DNA from: Streptomyces xanthii
GTDB taxonomy: Bacteria > Actinomycetota > Actinomycetes > Streptomycetales > Streptomycetaceae
Direction of reading: 5' to 3'
NCBI RefSeq assembly: GCF_014621695.1
Contig: NZ_CP061281.1
Coordinates: 1,054,001-1,118,000, forward strand
Length of the DNA: 64,000 bases
This document shows positions 8,629 through 17,477 of the stretch, in pieces. Position 1 is the first letter of the stretch, and every line of letters begins with the position of its first letter. The notes under the pieces were generated by a model. That model was not told where the DNA came from and made no database searches. It saw only the letters and a program-made list of their open reading frames with translations. A program made the position numbers and the translations under genes.

Positions 8629-10836
8629 TCAGGGGTGGACGAGGACGTGGGAGAGGGCGACGCGGCCGGTGCCGGTGAGGCGGACGCGGACGTAGCGGGC
8701 CTCGGTGTCCGTGTCGAGGACGGTGGGGCGCAGGGCCTTGCCGGTGACGTGGACGGTGGTGGCGTCGGAGAAGTCGGCCGAGGAGGCGAGCTGGACGTCG
8801 AAGTCGGCGGTGGTCATGGAGCTGTTGTTCCAGACCTCGACCTGTCCGACATGCTGCGCGGAGCCGAGGTCGACCTGCCACCAGGCGCCGGCCTCGGAGA
8901 GGGTGCGGGTGTCGGTCGTGGTGTCGCCGTCGGTGGCCTTGTCGGCGGTGGCGGTGCCGTCGGTGGAGGACTGGGTGGCGGTGCCCTCGCGGGCGAGGTC
9001 GGGCCGCAGCTGCCGGACCTTGCCGCGGCCGTCGGCGCCGGCGGCCTCGGCGACCTTGACGGCCTCGGCGGGCAGCCGGTCGAGGCCGGTGAAGTTGTCG
9101 GTCATGGTGGAGCCCCGCCCGGACAGGGCCGGGGCCGCGGTGTCGGTCCAGTTGCCGGTGGCGTGGTTGTCGATGCCGTAGCCGGCCCAGTTGGAGACCC
9201 ACTTGTAGCCGACGCGGGTGATGACGTTGCCGGTGACGGCGATGTGGCTGGACTGTTCGTCGAGGTAGACGCCGTTGCCGTCGCGCTCGGTGTTGCCGTA
9301 GGCGCTGCGGTCGATGTAGTTGCCGGAGATCACGGTGCCGGGCTGGGCGCCCTGGGTGTAGATGGCGGCGCCGTCGTGCTGGTCGTGGCGGACGAGCATG
9401 ACGTCGGTGATCCGGTTGTCCGTGATGCGGTTGTCGCGCAGGACGGAGGTCTGGGCCTCGGGCTGGTTCCAGCCCCAGCCGACGGAGATGCCGGAGTAGG
9501 GCAGCTCTTCGAGGGTGTTGTGGTCGATGACCGTCTCGGCCTCGTAGCCGGCCCAGATGCCGACGGAGTCGGTGTACTCGACGCCGGTGCGGCGGATGGT
9601 GTTGCGCTCAATCGTGTTGCGGGCGCCGGCGAGTTCGGCGGTGGGCATGGGTTCGGTGTCGCCGATGTAGGCGGCTCCGGAGGACAGGTCGGTGAAGCGG
9701 TTGCGGGCGAGGGCGGAGTCCTGGGTGCCCTGTTCGAAGACGACGCCGGCGCCGCCGAGCCTGCTGAACGTGTTGCCTTCCACGGTGACGTCGCGGCCGC
9801 CGCGGACGGTGAGGGCGGCGGCGGGCTTGGTGTAGAAGCGGCCCGCGTGGTCGACGGGGCCGGTGGCGCCGGTCAGGGTCAGTCCGGCCTGCATGCCGGC
9901 GTAGCCCTCGTCGGTGTTCGGCTGCTGGTACGCGGAGTAGGCGAAGCCGAGTCCGGAGAGGTGGACGTCGTGGGCGCCGTCGAGGACGAGAAGGCCCTCG
10001 GTGACCGGGGTGACGGCGCGGGAGCGGCGCGGGTCCTCGCCCTGGCGGGGCAGGTAGGTGACGGTGCGCTCTGCGGAGTCCCACACGAACTCGCCGGGCT
10101 CGTCGAGGAGTTCGCGGGCGTTCTCGAAGAAGGCGACCTTGCTGTAGCGGGACGAGTCCACGGTCGTGGAGTCCCAGGCGGGTCCGGTGCGGTCGGTCCC
10201 GGAGGCCGAGTTGGTCCAGCAGGGCTGGGCGAAGGTCATGACGTCGCCGGTGACGGAGGTGATGCGGCAGTGGTAGTTGCGCCAGCGGACGCTGATGACG
10301 GCCTCGGCGTCGGTGGGCCGGGCCCACCGGGCGATGCCGGTCTTCTCGGCGCCGGTCATGCCGGTCTTGGTGGCGTCGCACACGGAGGCGGCACAGGACT
10401 CGCCGCGGGCGCGTACGGCACGCTCGCCGTCGACGAACAGCTGGCGCGGGGTGATGCCCTCGGGCACCTTCGTGGTCCAGGTGCCGTCGGGGTTCACGGT
10501 CCAGCCGGTGAGGGCGCGGCCGCCGGAGAGCACGGGGTCGGCGTCCTGCGCGGCGCCCCAGGTGACCCCGGAGTCCTCCTTGCCGAGCTTGAGGGGCTTG
10601 CTCAACTCATAGGTGCCGTCGGCGAGTTCGACACGCACGGACCGGTCGTCGATCGTGCGGGCGACGTCGCGGGCGCCCTCCACCGAGCAGGGGTGCCCTA
10701 CGGTGCAGTCGGTGCCGGAGCCCCGCGGTGCGGCGTGCAGGGTCAGGGGCGCCGGGTCTGCGTGAGCGGCGGGCAGCGGTGCCAGGGCGAGGGCGGCGGT
10801 GGCCAGGAACGCGGCCGCGCCGGTGCGGGCTCTCAT
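8629..10836 (-). CDS. Secreted right-handed beta-helix protein with C-terminal discoidin (F5/8C) domain
   Basis: 735 residues starting at MRARTGAAAFLATAALALAP, a Sec signal peptide cleaved near AHA-DP; GAGGAAAGG precedes the ATG. Residues ~30-200 show LADGTYELSKPL, SGVTWGAAQDADPVLSGGRALTGW and RQLFVDGERAVRARGE. That N-terminal arrangement is one I associate with GH141-like and related beta-helix glycosidases. Residues ~270-590 hold repeated parallel-helix turns (VEGNTFSRLGGAGVVFEQG, RNTIERNTIRRTG, ISGNYIDRSAYGN). Residues ~610-735 form a discoidin-type carbohydrate-binding domain (GAWWQVDLGSAQHVGQVEVWN, RYVRVRLTG). Likely an extracellular polysaccharide hydrolase or lyase. The family assignment beyond the fold is tentative. 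It follows the M1 peptidase gene by 38 bp on the same strand. Confidence 0.85.
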   Translation of the reverse strand: MRARTGAAAFLATAALALAPLPAAHADPAPLTLHAAPRGSGTDCTVGHPCSVEGARDVARTIDDRSVRVELADGTYELSKPLKLGKEDSGVTWGAAQDADPVLSGGRALTGWTVNPDGTWTTKVPEGITPRQLFVDGERAVRARGESCAASVCDATKTGMTGAEKTGIARWARPTDAEAVISVRWRNYHCRITSVTGDVMTFAQPCWTNSASGTDRTGPAWDSTTVDSSRYSKVAFFENARELLDEPGEFVWDSAERTVTYLPRQGEDPRRSRAVTPVTEGLLVLDGAHDVHLSGLGFAYSAYQQPNTDEGYAGMQAGLTLTGATGPVDHAGRFYTKPAAALTVRGGRDVTVEGNTFSRLGGAGVVFEQGTQDSALARNRFTDLSSGAAYIGDTEPMPTAELAGARNTIERNTIRRTGVEYTDSVGIWAGYEAETVIDHNTLEELPYSGISVGWGWNQPEAQTSVLRDNRITDNRITDVMLVRHDQHDGAAIYTQGAQPGTVISGNYIDRSAYGNTERDGNGVYLDEQSSHIAVTGNVITRVGYKWVSNWAGYGIDNHATGNWTDTAAPALSGRGSTMTDNFTGLDRLPAEAVKVAEAAGADGRGKVRQLRPDLAREGTATQSSTDGTATADKATDGDTTTDTRTLSEAGAWWQVDLGSAQHVGQVEVWNNSSMTTADFDVQLASSADFSDATTVHVTGKALRPTVLDTDTEARYVRVRLTGTGRVALSHVLVHP

Positions 10837-10874
10837 GCGGTGACCTTTCCTCAGGGGTGGGTGCGCGGACCGCC

Positions 10875-12341
10875 TCACGCGGCGGTCGTCCAGTCGGGGT
10901 GTCCGGGCATCGGCGGGTTCTTCGCGCCGAACAGCCAGTCCCGCAAAAACGCGTCGACGGAGCGGTCGCCGGTCATCTCGACGGCGTGCTTGACGAAGTC
11001 CTCGCTGGTGACGGTGCGGTCCTTGAAGCGGCGCGGCCACTGGCCCATGATCAGGTCGAACTTCCGCTGCCCGACGTGCTGTCGGAGTGCGTAGAGGACG
11101 AGGGCGCCGCCGTCGTAGATGTTCGTGCCGCCGAGGGCCTTGGGCAGGCCGGGCGGTCCGTCGCTCGCGCGGATCGCGTCGAGCTTGGCGTAGGTGGCCT
11201 TCATCTTGTCGGCCATGACGGACCAGCCGCGTTCCTCGCTGTACAGGGCGGCGTAGTAGACGGCGGGCCCTTCGTTGAGCCAGGCCTGCTGCCAGTCGTT
11301 CGGGGTGACGCTGTCGCCGAACCACTGGTGGGTCAGCTCGTGCACCATCGTGTTCTCGTAGGTGGGGTTGCCGTCGGCGTTGAGCTTGAACCAGCTGGTG
11401 CCCATGAGGGTGAGCGTCGAGTTCTCGAGGGCGTCGGAGTATCCGTCGTAGATGTGCAGGCCGTAGACGGAGAAGGGGTAGCGCCCGAACTTGGCCTCCA
11501 GCCAGGCCAGATGGTCCGGGGTGCGGGCCACGATCGGGCCGTACTTGTCCTCCTGGCCCTGCGGGACGACGTGGCGCAGGGGCAGTCCGGTGTGCGAAGT
11601 GCCGTACAGGTAGGTGCCCTTGACGACGGCGATGCCGAGCAGCTCGGTGGGCATGCGCTCGCGCAGGGCGAAGTGCCAGACGGTGGAGCCGTCGGCGCGC
11701 TTGTCCTTGCCGGTCAGCTCCCCGTTGGCGGCGGCGACGAAGCCTTCGGGCGCGGAGAGGTGGAAGGTCCAGGTGGCCTTGTCGGACGGGGTGTCGTTGC
11801 AGGGCATGAAGGTGTCGGCGCGGGAGGACTGCACGGCGGACGCGAAGCCACCGTCGCTGCCGAACCGCCAGCCGGTCAGGCCGGCCCGGGGTGCCTTTCC
11901 GTTGCCGCGGTAGGCGACGGTGACGGTGAACGGGGTGTCCTTGTGCAGCGGGGCGGCCGGGGTGACGGTCAGCTCCTGCCCGGACTTGCCGAGGGAGAGG
12001 GCGTGTTGGGCGGGGCGGCCGTTCACGGTGACGGACTCGATGGTGTGGCCGTCGGTGTCGAGGTTGAACGCGGAGAGGTCCTGGGTGGCGCGCGCGTTCA
12101 TCTTCACGACGCCGGTGAAGTCGTAGGTGACCGGCGTGAAGTCGAAGGTGAGGTCGTAGTGGACGACCTCGTAGCCGCCGTTGCCCAGGGTCGGGAACAG
12201 GGGGTCGCCGACGCCGTCGGAGCCGGGCTTCGGGTCGAAGCCGGTCGCCCACGCGGGCGCGGCGATCAGCGGGACGGCGAGCGCGGCGACGCCGGCGCCC
12301 TTGAGGAGGGTGCGTCGGGTGGTGGGTCGGCTGGTGGTCAC
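10875..12341 (-). CDS. Secreted M1-family metallopeptidase
   Basis: 488 residues from a GTG whose last bases form the TGA stop of the lipoprotein gene before it (4-bp overlap). It has a twin-arginine signal (TTRRTLLKGAGVAALAVP). The M1 zinc site is complete: H334-E335-x2-H338 in VHELTHQWFGD, with the third ligand E357 in WLNEGPA. The exopeptidase loop reads ALENS at 304-308 in place of canonical GAMEN. Folded like aminopeptidase N, it should trim N-terminal residues from peptides outside the membrane. Shorter than the ~850-residue ColA/PepN enzymes, so it lacks the C-terminal helical domain. Its coupling to a sugar-binding lipoprotein is unusual. Confidence 0.9.
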   Translation of the reverse strand: MTTSRPTTRRTLLKGAGVAALAVPLIAAPAWATGFDPKPGSDGVGDPLFPTLGNGGYEVVHYDLTFDFTPVTYDFTGVVKMNARATQDLSAFNLDTDGHTIESVTVNGRPAQHALSLGKSGQELTVTPAAPLHKDTPFTVTVAYRGNGKAPRAGLTGWRFGSDGGFASAVQSSRADTFMPCNDTPSDKATWTFHLSAPEGFVAAANGELTGKDKRADGSTVWHFALRERMPTELLGIAVVKGTYLYGTSHTGLPLRHVVPQGQEDKYGPIVARTPDHLAWLEAKFGRYPFSVYGLHIYDGYSDALENSTLTLMGTSWFKLNADGNPTYENTMVHELTHQWFGDSVTPNDWQQAWLNEGPAVYYAALYSEERGWSVMADKMKATYAKLDAIRASDGPPGLPKALGGTNIYDGGALVLYALRQHVGQRKFDLIMGQWPRRFKDRTVTSEDFVKHAVEMTGDRSVDAFLRDWLFGAKNPPMPGHPDWTTAA

Positions 12342-14011
12342 TTCTTGCCCTTCTGCGAGGCCTGCTCGAACTCGGCGCGGCACTGGTCGCCGCCGGCGTT
12401 GCGCCACTTCTTGACGACGGCGTCGTAGGAGGACATGGGCTTGCGGCCGGTGACGATGTCCTTGATGCCGTCGCTGTGGATGGTGTTGAGGCTGCCGAGG
12501 CCCTTGGAGTCCCAGGTGGGCGACGTGTACGCGAGGGTGGGTTCGTCGATCAGCAGCGGGATGAGCTTGGTGTACGCCTCGTGGACGTGACGGGTGGCGT
12601 CGGAGCTCGTGGCGCTGAAGAAGGCGGGCGTCGCGGAGCCCAGGAAGCCCCACGGGACGGTGGTGTCCTGCGTGCCCTGCTTCGTGAGGACGGGGGTGCC
12701 GTCCTTGTCTCGCTTGTGGTCGACGCCCTCGACGCCGTACTTGATGAGCGTGTACTCGACCGATCCGAAGGGCGAGGCCGCGAAGTCGGCGAGGCGCAGG
12801 ATCTCCTTGACCCTCTTGTCGTCCGCCTTCGTGATGAAGCAGTAGGACAGGGCGGTGTTGTTGGTCCAGACGACCGCGTCCCCGCCGACCGGGACCATGG
12901 GGCGCACGTCGAAGGACTTGTCGATGGCGGCCATCGTGTCGACGTATCCGGTGCCGGGAGTCAGGTAGGCCGGCATCCCGTCCGAGACGTAGGCGCCCTT
13001 GCCGTTCTTGAACAGGTCCGTGTACTGCGCCTTCTGGGCGCCGGACATCTGGACGGTGCCCGGGTAGTAACAGCCGTCCTTGTAGAGCTTCGCCGCGATC
13101 TCGACGGAGTGGCGGTACTTGTCGTCCTCCAGCTGGTAGGTCCACTTGCCGGTCTTGGTGTCGTGCTTCCAGGACGACTGGGCGCCCAACGACTGGGCGA
13201 GGAGCGTGCCGGCGCCGCTGATGAAGAAGTACCGGTCCTTCTTCTCGTCGGTGAGCTCCTTGGCGAGGTCGACGAGCCGCTCGACGCTGTCGATCTCGTC
13301 GAGACTGGACACGCCCGCCTGCGCGAAGAGGTCCGCGCGGTAGAAGCCCGCCCCGGCCGTGCCGTTCCGGGTCAGCGGAATCCCGTACAGCTTCCCGCCG
13401 AAGATCGCCCCCTGCCACGCGTACTCCGGGATCGCCGCCAGGTTCGGGTAGTCCTTGACCTTGTCGCCGGACAGGTGCGGTCCGAGGTCGACGCACTTGG
13501 CCTGGAGGAACGCGGCCTTGTTGTCGACGCCGCCGGTCTCCGGGTACATGAAGACGTCGGGCAGCTGGTCGCCGGCGACCATCGTGGAGAACTTGGCCGG
13601 GTAGTCGTCGGCGGGGACGGCCGTGAAGTCGACCTTCGCGCCGAGCAGTTTCTCGATCTCGCGCCAGGCGGCGTTCTTGCCGCGCTCCGGGGGCAGCGGG
13701 GCGAAGGTCTCGGTGACCGCGGTGATCGTCTTCGCGCCCTTGAGGGGGGTGCCCTTCGTGGCGCGGATCGGGTTCGCCGGGTACGTGAGGTAGGCGCTCG
13801 GGACGCCGGCGGCGGTGCCGGGCAGGTCGGGGCGGGCGCCGACGTTGCGTACGGCGGTGGTCGGCAGCAGTCTGGCGCTCTTGGCCTCGGCCTTGGCGGC
13901 GGTGCCGCCGTCGCCGCACGCGGCGATCAGGGGCGCCGCGGCGACGGCGAGACCGGCGCCAGCACCCCAGCGGAGCACGGTGCGGCGGTTGACGGGTGTG
14001 GTGCCGGACAT
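12338..14011 (-). CDS. ABC importer extracellular solute-binding lipoprotein
   Basis: 557 residues. The signal has both a twin-arginine motif (NRRTVLRWGAG) and a lipobox ending LIAAC, with Cys32 the predicted lipidated residue. The mature part is a large cluster-B-type binding protein of the LplA/YtcQ group (KVDFTAVPADDYPAKFSTMVAGDQLPD cut here: AVPADDYPAKFSTMV; YGIPLTRNG; RVKEILRLADFAASPFGSVEY). The group binds oligosaccharides and pairs with LplB/LplC permeases, both encoded just upstream. ATG at 14009-14011 preceded by GAGGAG; an earlier in-frame ATG would destroy the signal layout. Confidence 0.93.
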   Translation of the reverse strand: MSGTTPVNRRTVLRWGAGAGLAVAAAPLIAACGDGGTAAKAEAKSARLLPTTAVRNVGARPDLPGTAAGVPSAYLTYPANPIRATKGTPLKGAKTITAVTETFAPLPPERGKNAAWREIEKLLGAKVDFTAVPADDYPAKFSTMVAGDQLPDVFMYPETGGVDNKAAFLQAKCVDLGPHLSGDKVKDYPNLAAIPEYAWQGAIFGGKLYGIPLTRNGTAGAGFYRADLFAQAGVSSLDEIDSVERLVDLAKELTDEKKDRYFFISGAGTLLAQSLGAQSSWKHDTKTGKWTYQLEDDKYRHSVEIAAKLYKDGCYYPGTVQMSGAQKAQYTDLFKNGKGAYVSDGMPAYLTPGTGYVDTMAAIDKSFDVRPMVPVGGDAVVWTNNTALSYCFITKADDKRVKEILRLADFAASPFGSVEYTLIKYGVEGVDHKRDKDGTPVLTKQGTQDTTVPWGFLGSATPAFFSATSSDATRHVHEAYTKLIPLLIDEPTLAYTSPTWDSKGLGSLNTIHSDGIKDIVTGRKPMSSYDAVVKKWRNAGGDQCRAEFEQASQKGKK

Positions 14012-14084
14012 CGGAGGACTCCTCAGCACGAGGGGACACGGGGACGTTTGGGGGGTGCGGAGCCGTGGTGGCGACGGGTGCGGG

Positions 14085-15053
14085 TCAGCCCTTGACGGCG
14101 CCGGTGAGGACGCCCTTGGTGAAGAACCGCTGGAGGAAGGGGTAGACGAGGAGGATCGGCACGACGGCGATGACGAGGACGGCCATCTGCACGGCCTGCT
14201 GCGGGGCGATGGCCTCGCCGGCGGCCGCGGTGTCGAGGTTCTGGCCCTGGAGGATGAAGGTGCGCAGCACCATGGGCAGCGGCCATTTGTCGTTGTCGCC
14301 GAGGTAGAGCAGCGCGTTGAAGTACGCGTTCCAGTACGCGACGGCGTAGAAGAGTCCGACGACGGCGATGACCGCCTTGGACAGGGGCAGGACGACCCGG
14401 ATCAGGGTGCGGAAGTCGCCGGCGCCGTCGACCTTCGCGGCGTCGTAGAGCTCTTCGGGCAGGTTCATGAAGAAGGCCCGCATCACGACGAGGTTGAACG
14501 CGCTGACCATGGTGGGGAGCACGAGCGCCGCGAAGGTGTTGTAGAGGCCGAGCTCCTTGACCAGCAGGAAGTTGGGGATGACGCCCGCGTTGAACAGCAT
14601 GGTGAACAGGGCGGTCATGAGGATGAAGCGGCCGCCGACGATGCCGCGCCGCGACAGTCCGTACGCCATGCCGATGGTGGCGAGGAGGCTGCAGACGGTG
14701 CCGGTGAGGGTGACGCCGATGCTCACGAGCAGGGCGCGGGTCACGCGGCCGCCGGTGAACGCGGTGCGGTAGGCGTCGAGGCTCGGGTGGTCCGGCCACA
14801 GGACCAGACCGTTGGAACGGACGATGTCGCTCTGCGAGGCGAAGCTCGTGCCGATCACGCCGAGCAGCGGGTACGCGACGAGGGCGACGACCAGCACGAG
14901 GGCGAGGCCCTTGAGGAAGAGGCCGAGCCGGGTGGGCCGCTCCATCCACGGGGGCCGGATGCCTGAGGGGCGCAGTTCCCCGCTGCCGGCCGTGGTGTGC
15001 GCCGGGCGCGGGCGGCGCCGCGACTTCACTGCGGACGTGTCAACGGTCAGCAC
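14085..15053 (-). CDS. Carbohydrate ABC transporter permease (LplC/MalG type)
   Basis: 322 residues with six predicted membrane helices after a ~35-residue basic N-terminus (GLFLKGLALVLVVALVAYPLLGVIG is helix 1, cut: LALVLVVALVAYPLLG). The EAA loop that contacts the ATPase reads ELYDAAKVDGAGDFRTLIRV. The C-terminus ends LLVYPFLQRFFTKGVLTGAVKG (cut: RFFTKGVLTGAVKG), the hallmark ending of this permease family. Overlaps the partner permease gene by 14 bp, so they are co-translated. No ATP-binding gene is in the cluster. Confidence 0.95.
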   Translation of the reverse strand: MLTVDTSAVKSRRRPRPAHTTAGSGELRPSGIRPPWMERPTRLGLFLKGLALVLVVALVAYPLLGVIGTSFASQSDIVRSNGLVLWPDHPSLDAYRTAFTGGRVTRALLVSIGVTLTGTVCSLLATIGMAYGLSRRGIVGGRFILMTALFTMLFNAGVIPNFLLVKELGLYNTFAALVLPTMVSAFNLVVMRAFFMNLPEELYDAAKVDGAGDFRTLIRVVLPLSKAVIAVVGLFYAVAYWNAYFNALLYLGDNDKWPLPMVLRTFILQGQNLDTAAAGEAIAPQQAVQMAVLVIAVVPILLVYPFLQRFFTKGVLTGAVKG

Positions 15054-16026
15054 CGCGGTACACCCCTTCGTGGCCGAGCCGGTGGGCGAACTTGTTGGCG
15101 CCGATGACGAGCACCGTGCCGATCACGGCCTTGACGAGGCCGACGGCGGCCGAGGTGCCCCACTGGTTGTCCTTGATGCCGTGGAAGTAGACGTACGTGT
15201 CGAGGACTTCACCGGCGCCCGGTCCCACGGCGTCGCGCTGGAGCAGGATCTGCTCGAAGCCGACGGTGAGGATGTTGCCGAGGTTGAGGATGAGCAGCAG
15301 GACCAGGACCGGGGACAGGCCGGGCAGGGTGACGTGCCAGAAGCGGCTCCACCGGCCGGCGCCGTCCATGGCCGCCGCCTCGTACAGGCCGCGGTCGATG
15401 GACAGGAGCGCGGCGAGGATGATGATGGTGCCCCAGCCGGCGTCCTTCCACATGACCTGGAGGGCGAGCAGCCAGGGGAAGGCGTTCGGGTCGGTCGTCA
15501 TGTCGTAGCGCGGCAGGCCGAGCGATTCCAGCAGGTCGGGGACGACGCCCGCGCCGCCCAGGATCTGCTGGAAGATCGAGACGATGATGACCCAGCCGAT
15601 GAAGTGCGGCAGGTAGACGACGCTCTGCACGAAGCGGCGCAGCTTGTCGCTGACGATGCTGTTGAGCAGCAGGGCGAGGCCGATCGGCACGGGGAAGAAC
15701 AGGACCAGCTGGACGAGCGCGATCTTCAGCGTGTTGCCGGTGGCCGACCAGAAGTCCGGGTCGGCGAAGGCCGTCGTGAAGTTGGTGAAGCCGGTCCAGG
15801 CGCTGTGCATGTAGCCCAGATAGGGCTGGTAGTCCTGGAACGCCACCATGTAGCCGAGCAGCGGCACGTAGTGGAAGACCACGAAGTACAGGAACCCCGG
15901 CAGGCACAGCAGCAGCATCACCTTGTCGCGCTTGAGGCGCTGCCACAGGGACTTACGAGGTGCGGGGGCTGTACGTGGTGCACGAGGTGTGCGGGGTGCG
16001 GCCACGGGTGGCGCGGGAGCAGTCAT
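15040..16026 (-). CDS. Carbohydrate ABC transporter permease (LplB/MalF type), first gene of the minus-strand sugar block
   Basis: 328 residues. Basic Pro/Ala-rich N-terminus, then RLKRDKVMLLLCLPGFLYFV, which opens helix 1 of LplB-type permeases, and the characteristic GYMVAFQDYQPY and FVQSVVYLPHFIGWVI. The EAA loop reads LYEAAAMDGAGRWSRFWHVTLP. It pairs with the next permease to form the membrane channel. A LacI-like operator lies 58 bp upstream of its ATG (16084-16096), so the block reading left from here is probably controlled by the LacI protein at 17478. Confidence 0.95.
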   Translation of the reverse strand: MTAPAPPVAAPRTPRAPRTAPAPRKSLWQRLKRDKVMLLLCLPGFLYFVVFHYVPLLGYMVAFQDYQPYLGYMHSAWTGFTNFTTAFADPDFWSATGNTLKIALVQLVLFFPVPIGLALLLNSIVSDKLRRFVQSVVYLPHFIGWVIIVSIFQQILGGAGVVPDLLESLGLPRYDMTTDPNAFPWLLALQVMWKDAGWGTIIILAALLSIDRGLYEAAAMDGAGRWSRFWHVTLPGLSPVLVLLLILNLGNILTVGFEQILLQRDAVGPGAGEVLDTYVYFHGIKDNQWGTSAAVGLVKAVIGTVLVIGANKFAHRLGHEGVYRGADR

Positions 16027-16083
16027 GAGGCGGTCCTGTTCGGCCGGGTGGCGCAGGAACTGCGTTTCTGCGGCGGCAAGTTA

Positions 16084-16096
16084 GTAAGCGGTTAAC
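16084..16096. promoter_or_regulatory. LacI-type operator candidate 1
   Basis: GTAAGCGGTTAAC contains the AA-N-CG-N-TT core recognised by LacI-family hinge helices. It sits 58 bp before the permease ATG, in the divergent region 16027-16296. Two related sites are at 16271-16282 and 18681-18692. Confidence 0.65.
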
Positions 16097-16270
16097 CCCC
16101 TCGTCAATAGATCGGAGCAATCCGCTCGCCGGTTCCTCCTACCTCCGGCCCACCCTGGAGCCCCTCAAAGCCCGCCATTTACCGCATGAATCGGACAGTC
16201 CGCCGCCACTGACGGCCCCGGTGACCTTGACGGTCACGCCGCGACCTCCTTAGCGTTCCGTCCCGTCATA

Positions 16271-16282
16271 GAACACGTTTAC
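16271..16282. promoter_or_regulatory. LacI-type operator candidate 2
   Basis: GAACACGTTTAC; read on the minus strand it gives GTAAACGTGTTC, close to the other two sites around the central CG. It is 14 bp before the GTG of the dehydrogenase gene and directly before its GGAGG ribosome site, where a bound repressor would block transcription. Confidence 0.5.
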
Positions 16283-16296
16283 TGTCCGGAGGCAGG

Positions 16297-17367
16297 GTGC
16301 GTACCACTGACGAGGTGCCGGTCACGGCCGGTGCCGCCGACGCCACACCGCCCCCGCGGCGGCCCCGTACGGTTCTCGCGATGGACGCGTCCGTCGTCGA
16401 CGACGTCTTCCCGCCCGCGGTGCGGGCCCGGCTGGAGGAGACCGCGGACATCCGGCCGCCTGGCGCGGTCCGGGAGTTCACCGGTCCCGAGGCGCGGGCC
16501 GCGCTGGCCGAGTGCGAGGTGCTGCTCACCGGGTGGGGCTGCCCGCCCATCGACACGCAGGTGCTCGACCGGGCACCCCGGCTGCGCGCGGTGATCCACG
16601 CGGCCGGCACCGTGAAGACGTTCCTGAGCCGCGACGCCTACGTCCGCGGCATCGCCGTGTCCTCGGCCGCCGCGGCCAACGCGGTGCCCGTCGCGGAGTT
16701 CACGCTCGCCGCGATCATCCTCGGCGCCAAGCGCGCCTTCCCCCTCTCCCAGCTCTTCCGCACCCGGCGCACCCACCGCACCGAAGCCGATCTGCACCGC
16801 CACGCCTGGCTCGGCACGCACGGCATCACCGTCGGCGTGGTCGGCGCGTCGCACACCGGCCGCCGCGTCGTGCAACTGCTGCGCTCCCTCGACGCCGAGG
16901 TGCTCCTGTACGACCCGTACGTCGGCGACGCCGAGGCCGAGCTGCTCGGCGCGACCCGCACCGACCTGGACACCCTCGTCGCGACCAGCGACGTGGTGAC
17001 CCTGCACGCGCCCGCCACCGCCGAGACCCGGCATCTGCTGGACGCCCGGCGCCTCGGCCTGCTGCGCCCGGGTGCGCTGCTCGTGAACACCGCGCGCGGC
17101 CCGCTCGTCGACACCGAGGCGCTGGTCCCGCACCTGGTCGACGGCCGGATCGACGCCGTCCTCGACGTCACCGACCCCGAGCCGCTGCCGCCCGGACACC
17201 CGCTCTGGGACCTGCCCAACGTCTTCATCACCCCGCACATGGCGGGCGCCCAGGGCAACGAGGTGGCCCGGCTCGGTGCCCTCGCCGTGGACGAGCTGGC
17301 CCGCTACGCGCGCGGTGTGCCGCTGAACCATCCCGTTCTTCTGGAGGACCTGGAGCACATCGCGTGA
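16297..17367 (+). CDS. D-isomer-specific 2-hydroxyacid dehydrogenase
   Basis: 356 residues; GTG start with GGAGG four bases upstream. NAD-binding turn GVVGASHTGRRVVQLL near residue 180. The catalytic Arg is in LVNTARGPLVDTEALVPHLVDG (cut: VNTARGPLVDTEAL), the acid is in the DVTDPEPLPPGHPLW region, and the catalytic His is in FITPHMAGAQGNE. The family oxidises or reduces 2-hydroxy/2-keto acids such as glycerate, lactate or sugar acids. Between a lyase/permease block and a LacI regulator it may handle a sugar-acid product of lyase action. First gene of the plus-strand half; the LacI gene follows 110 bp later. Confidence 0.92.
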   Translation: MRTTDEVPVTAGAADATPPPRRPRTVLAMDASVVDDVFPPAVRARLEETADIRPPGAVREFTGPEARAALAECEVLLTGWGCPPIDTQVLDRAPRLRAVIHAAGTVKTFLSRDAYVRGIAVSSAAAANAVPVAEFTLAAIILGAKRAFPLSQLFRTRRTHRTEADLHRHAWLGTHGITVGVVGASHTGRRVVQLLRSLDAEVLLYDPYVGDAEAELLGATRTDLDTLVATSDVVTLHAPATAETRHLLDARRLGLLRPGALLVNTARGPLVDTEALVPHLVDGRIDAVLDVTDPEPLPPGHPLWDLPNVFITPHMAGAQGNEVARLGALAVDELARYARGVPLNHPVLLEDLEHIA

Positions 17368-17477
17368 ACGGGACGGGGCCGCACGTCATAGGCTCGGGAC
17401 CGGCCGGACGGGCACAGGGCGACCGGCCGGAGCGGGTGAACCACGCGGACGGGCACGAGCGGCAGGGGGTGGGGCGG

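Noticed and set aside
8626..11094. 822-codon open frame on the plus strand
   Set aside because: Val/Gly/Asp-rich low-complexity translation exactly opposite the beta-helix and M1 genes; typical antisense GC artefact.
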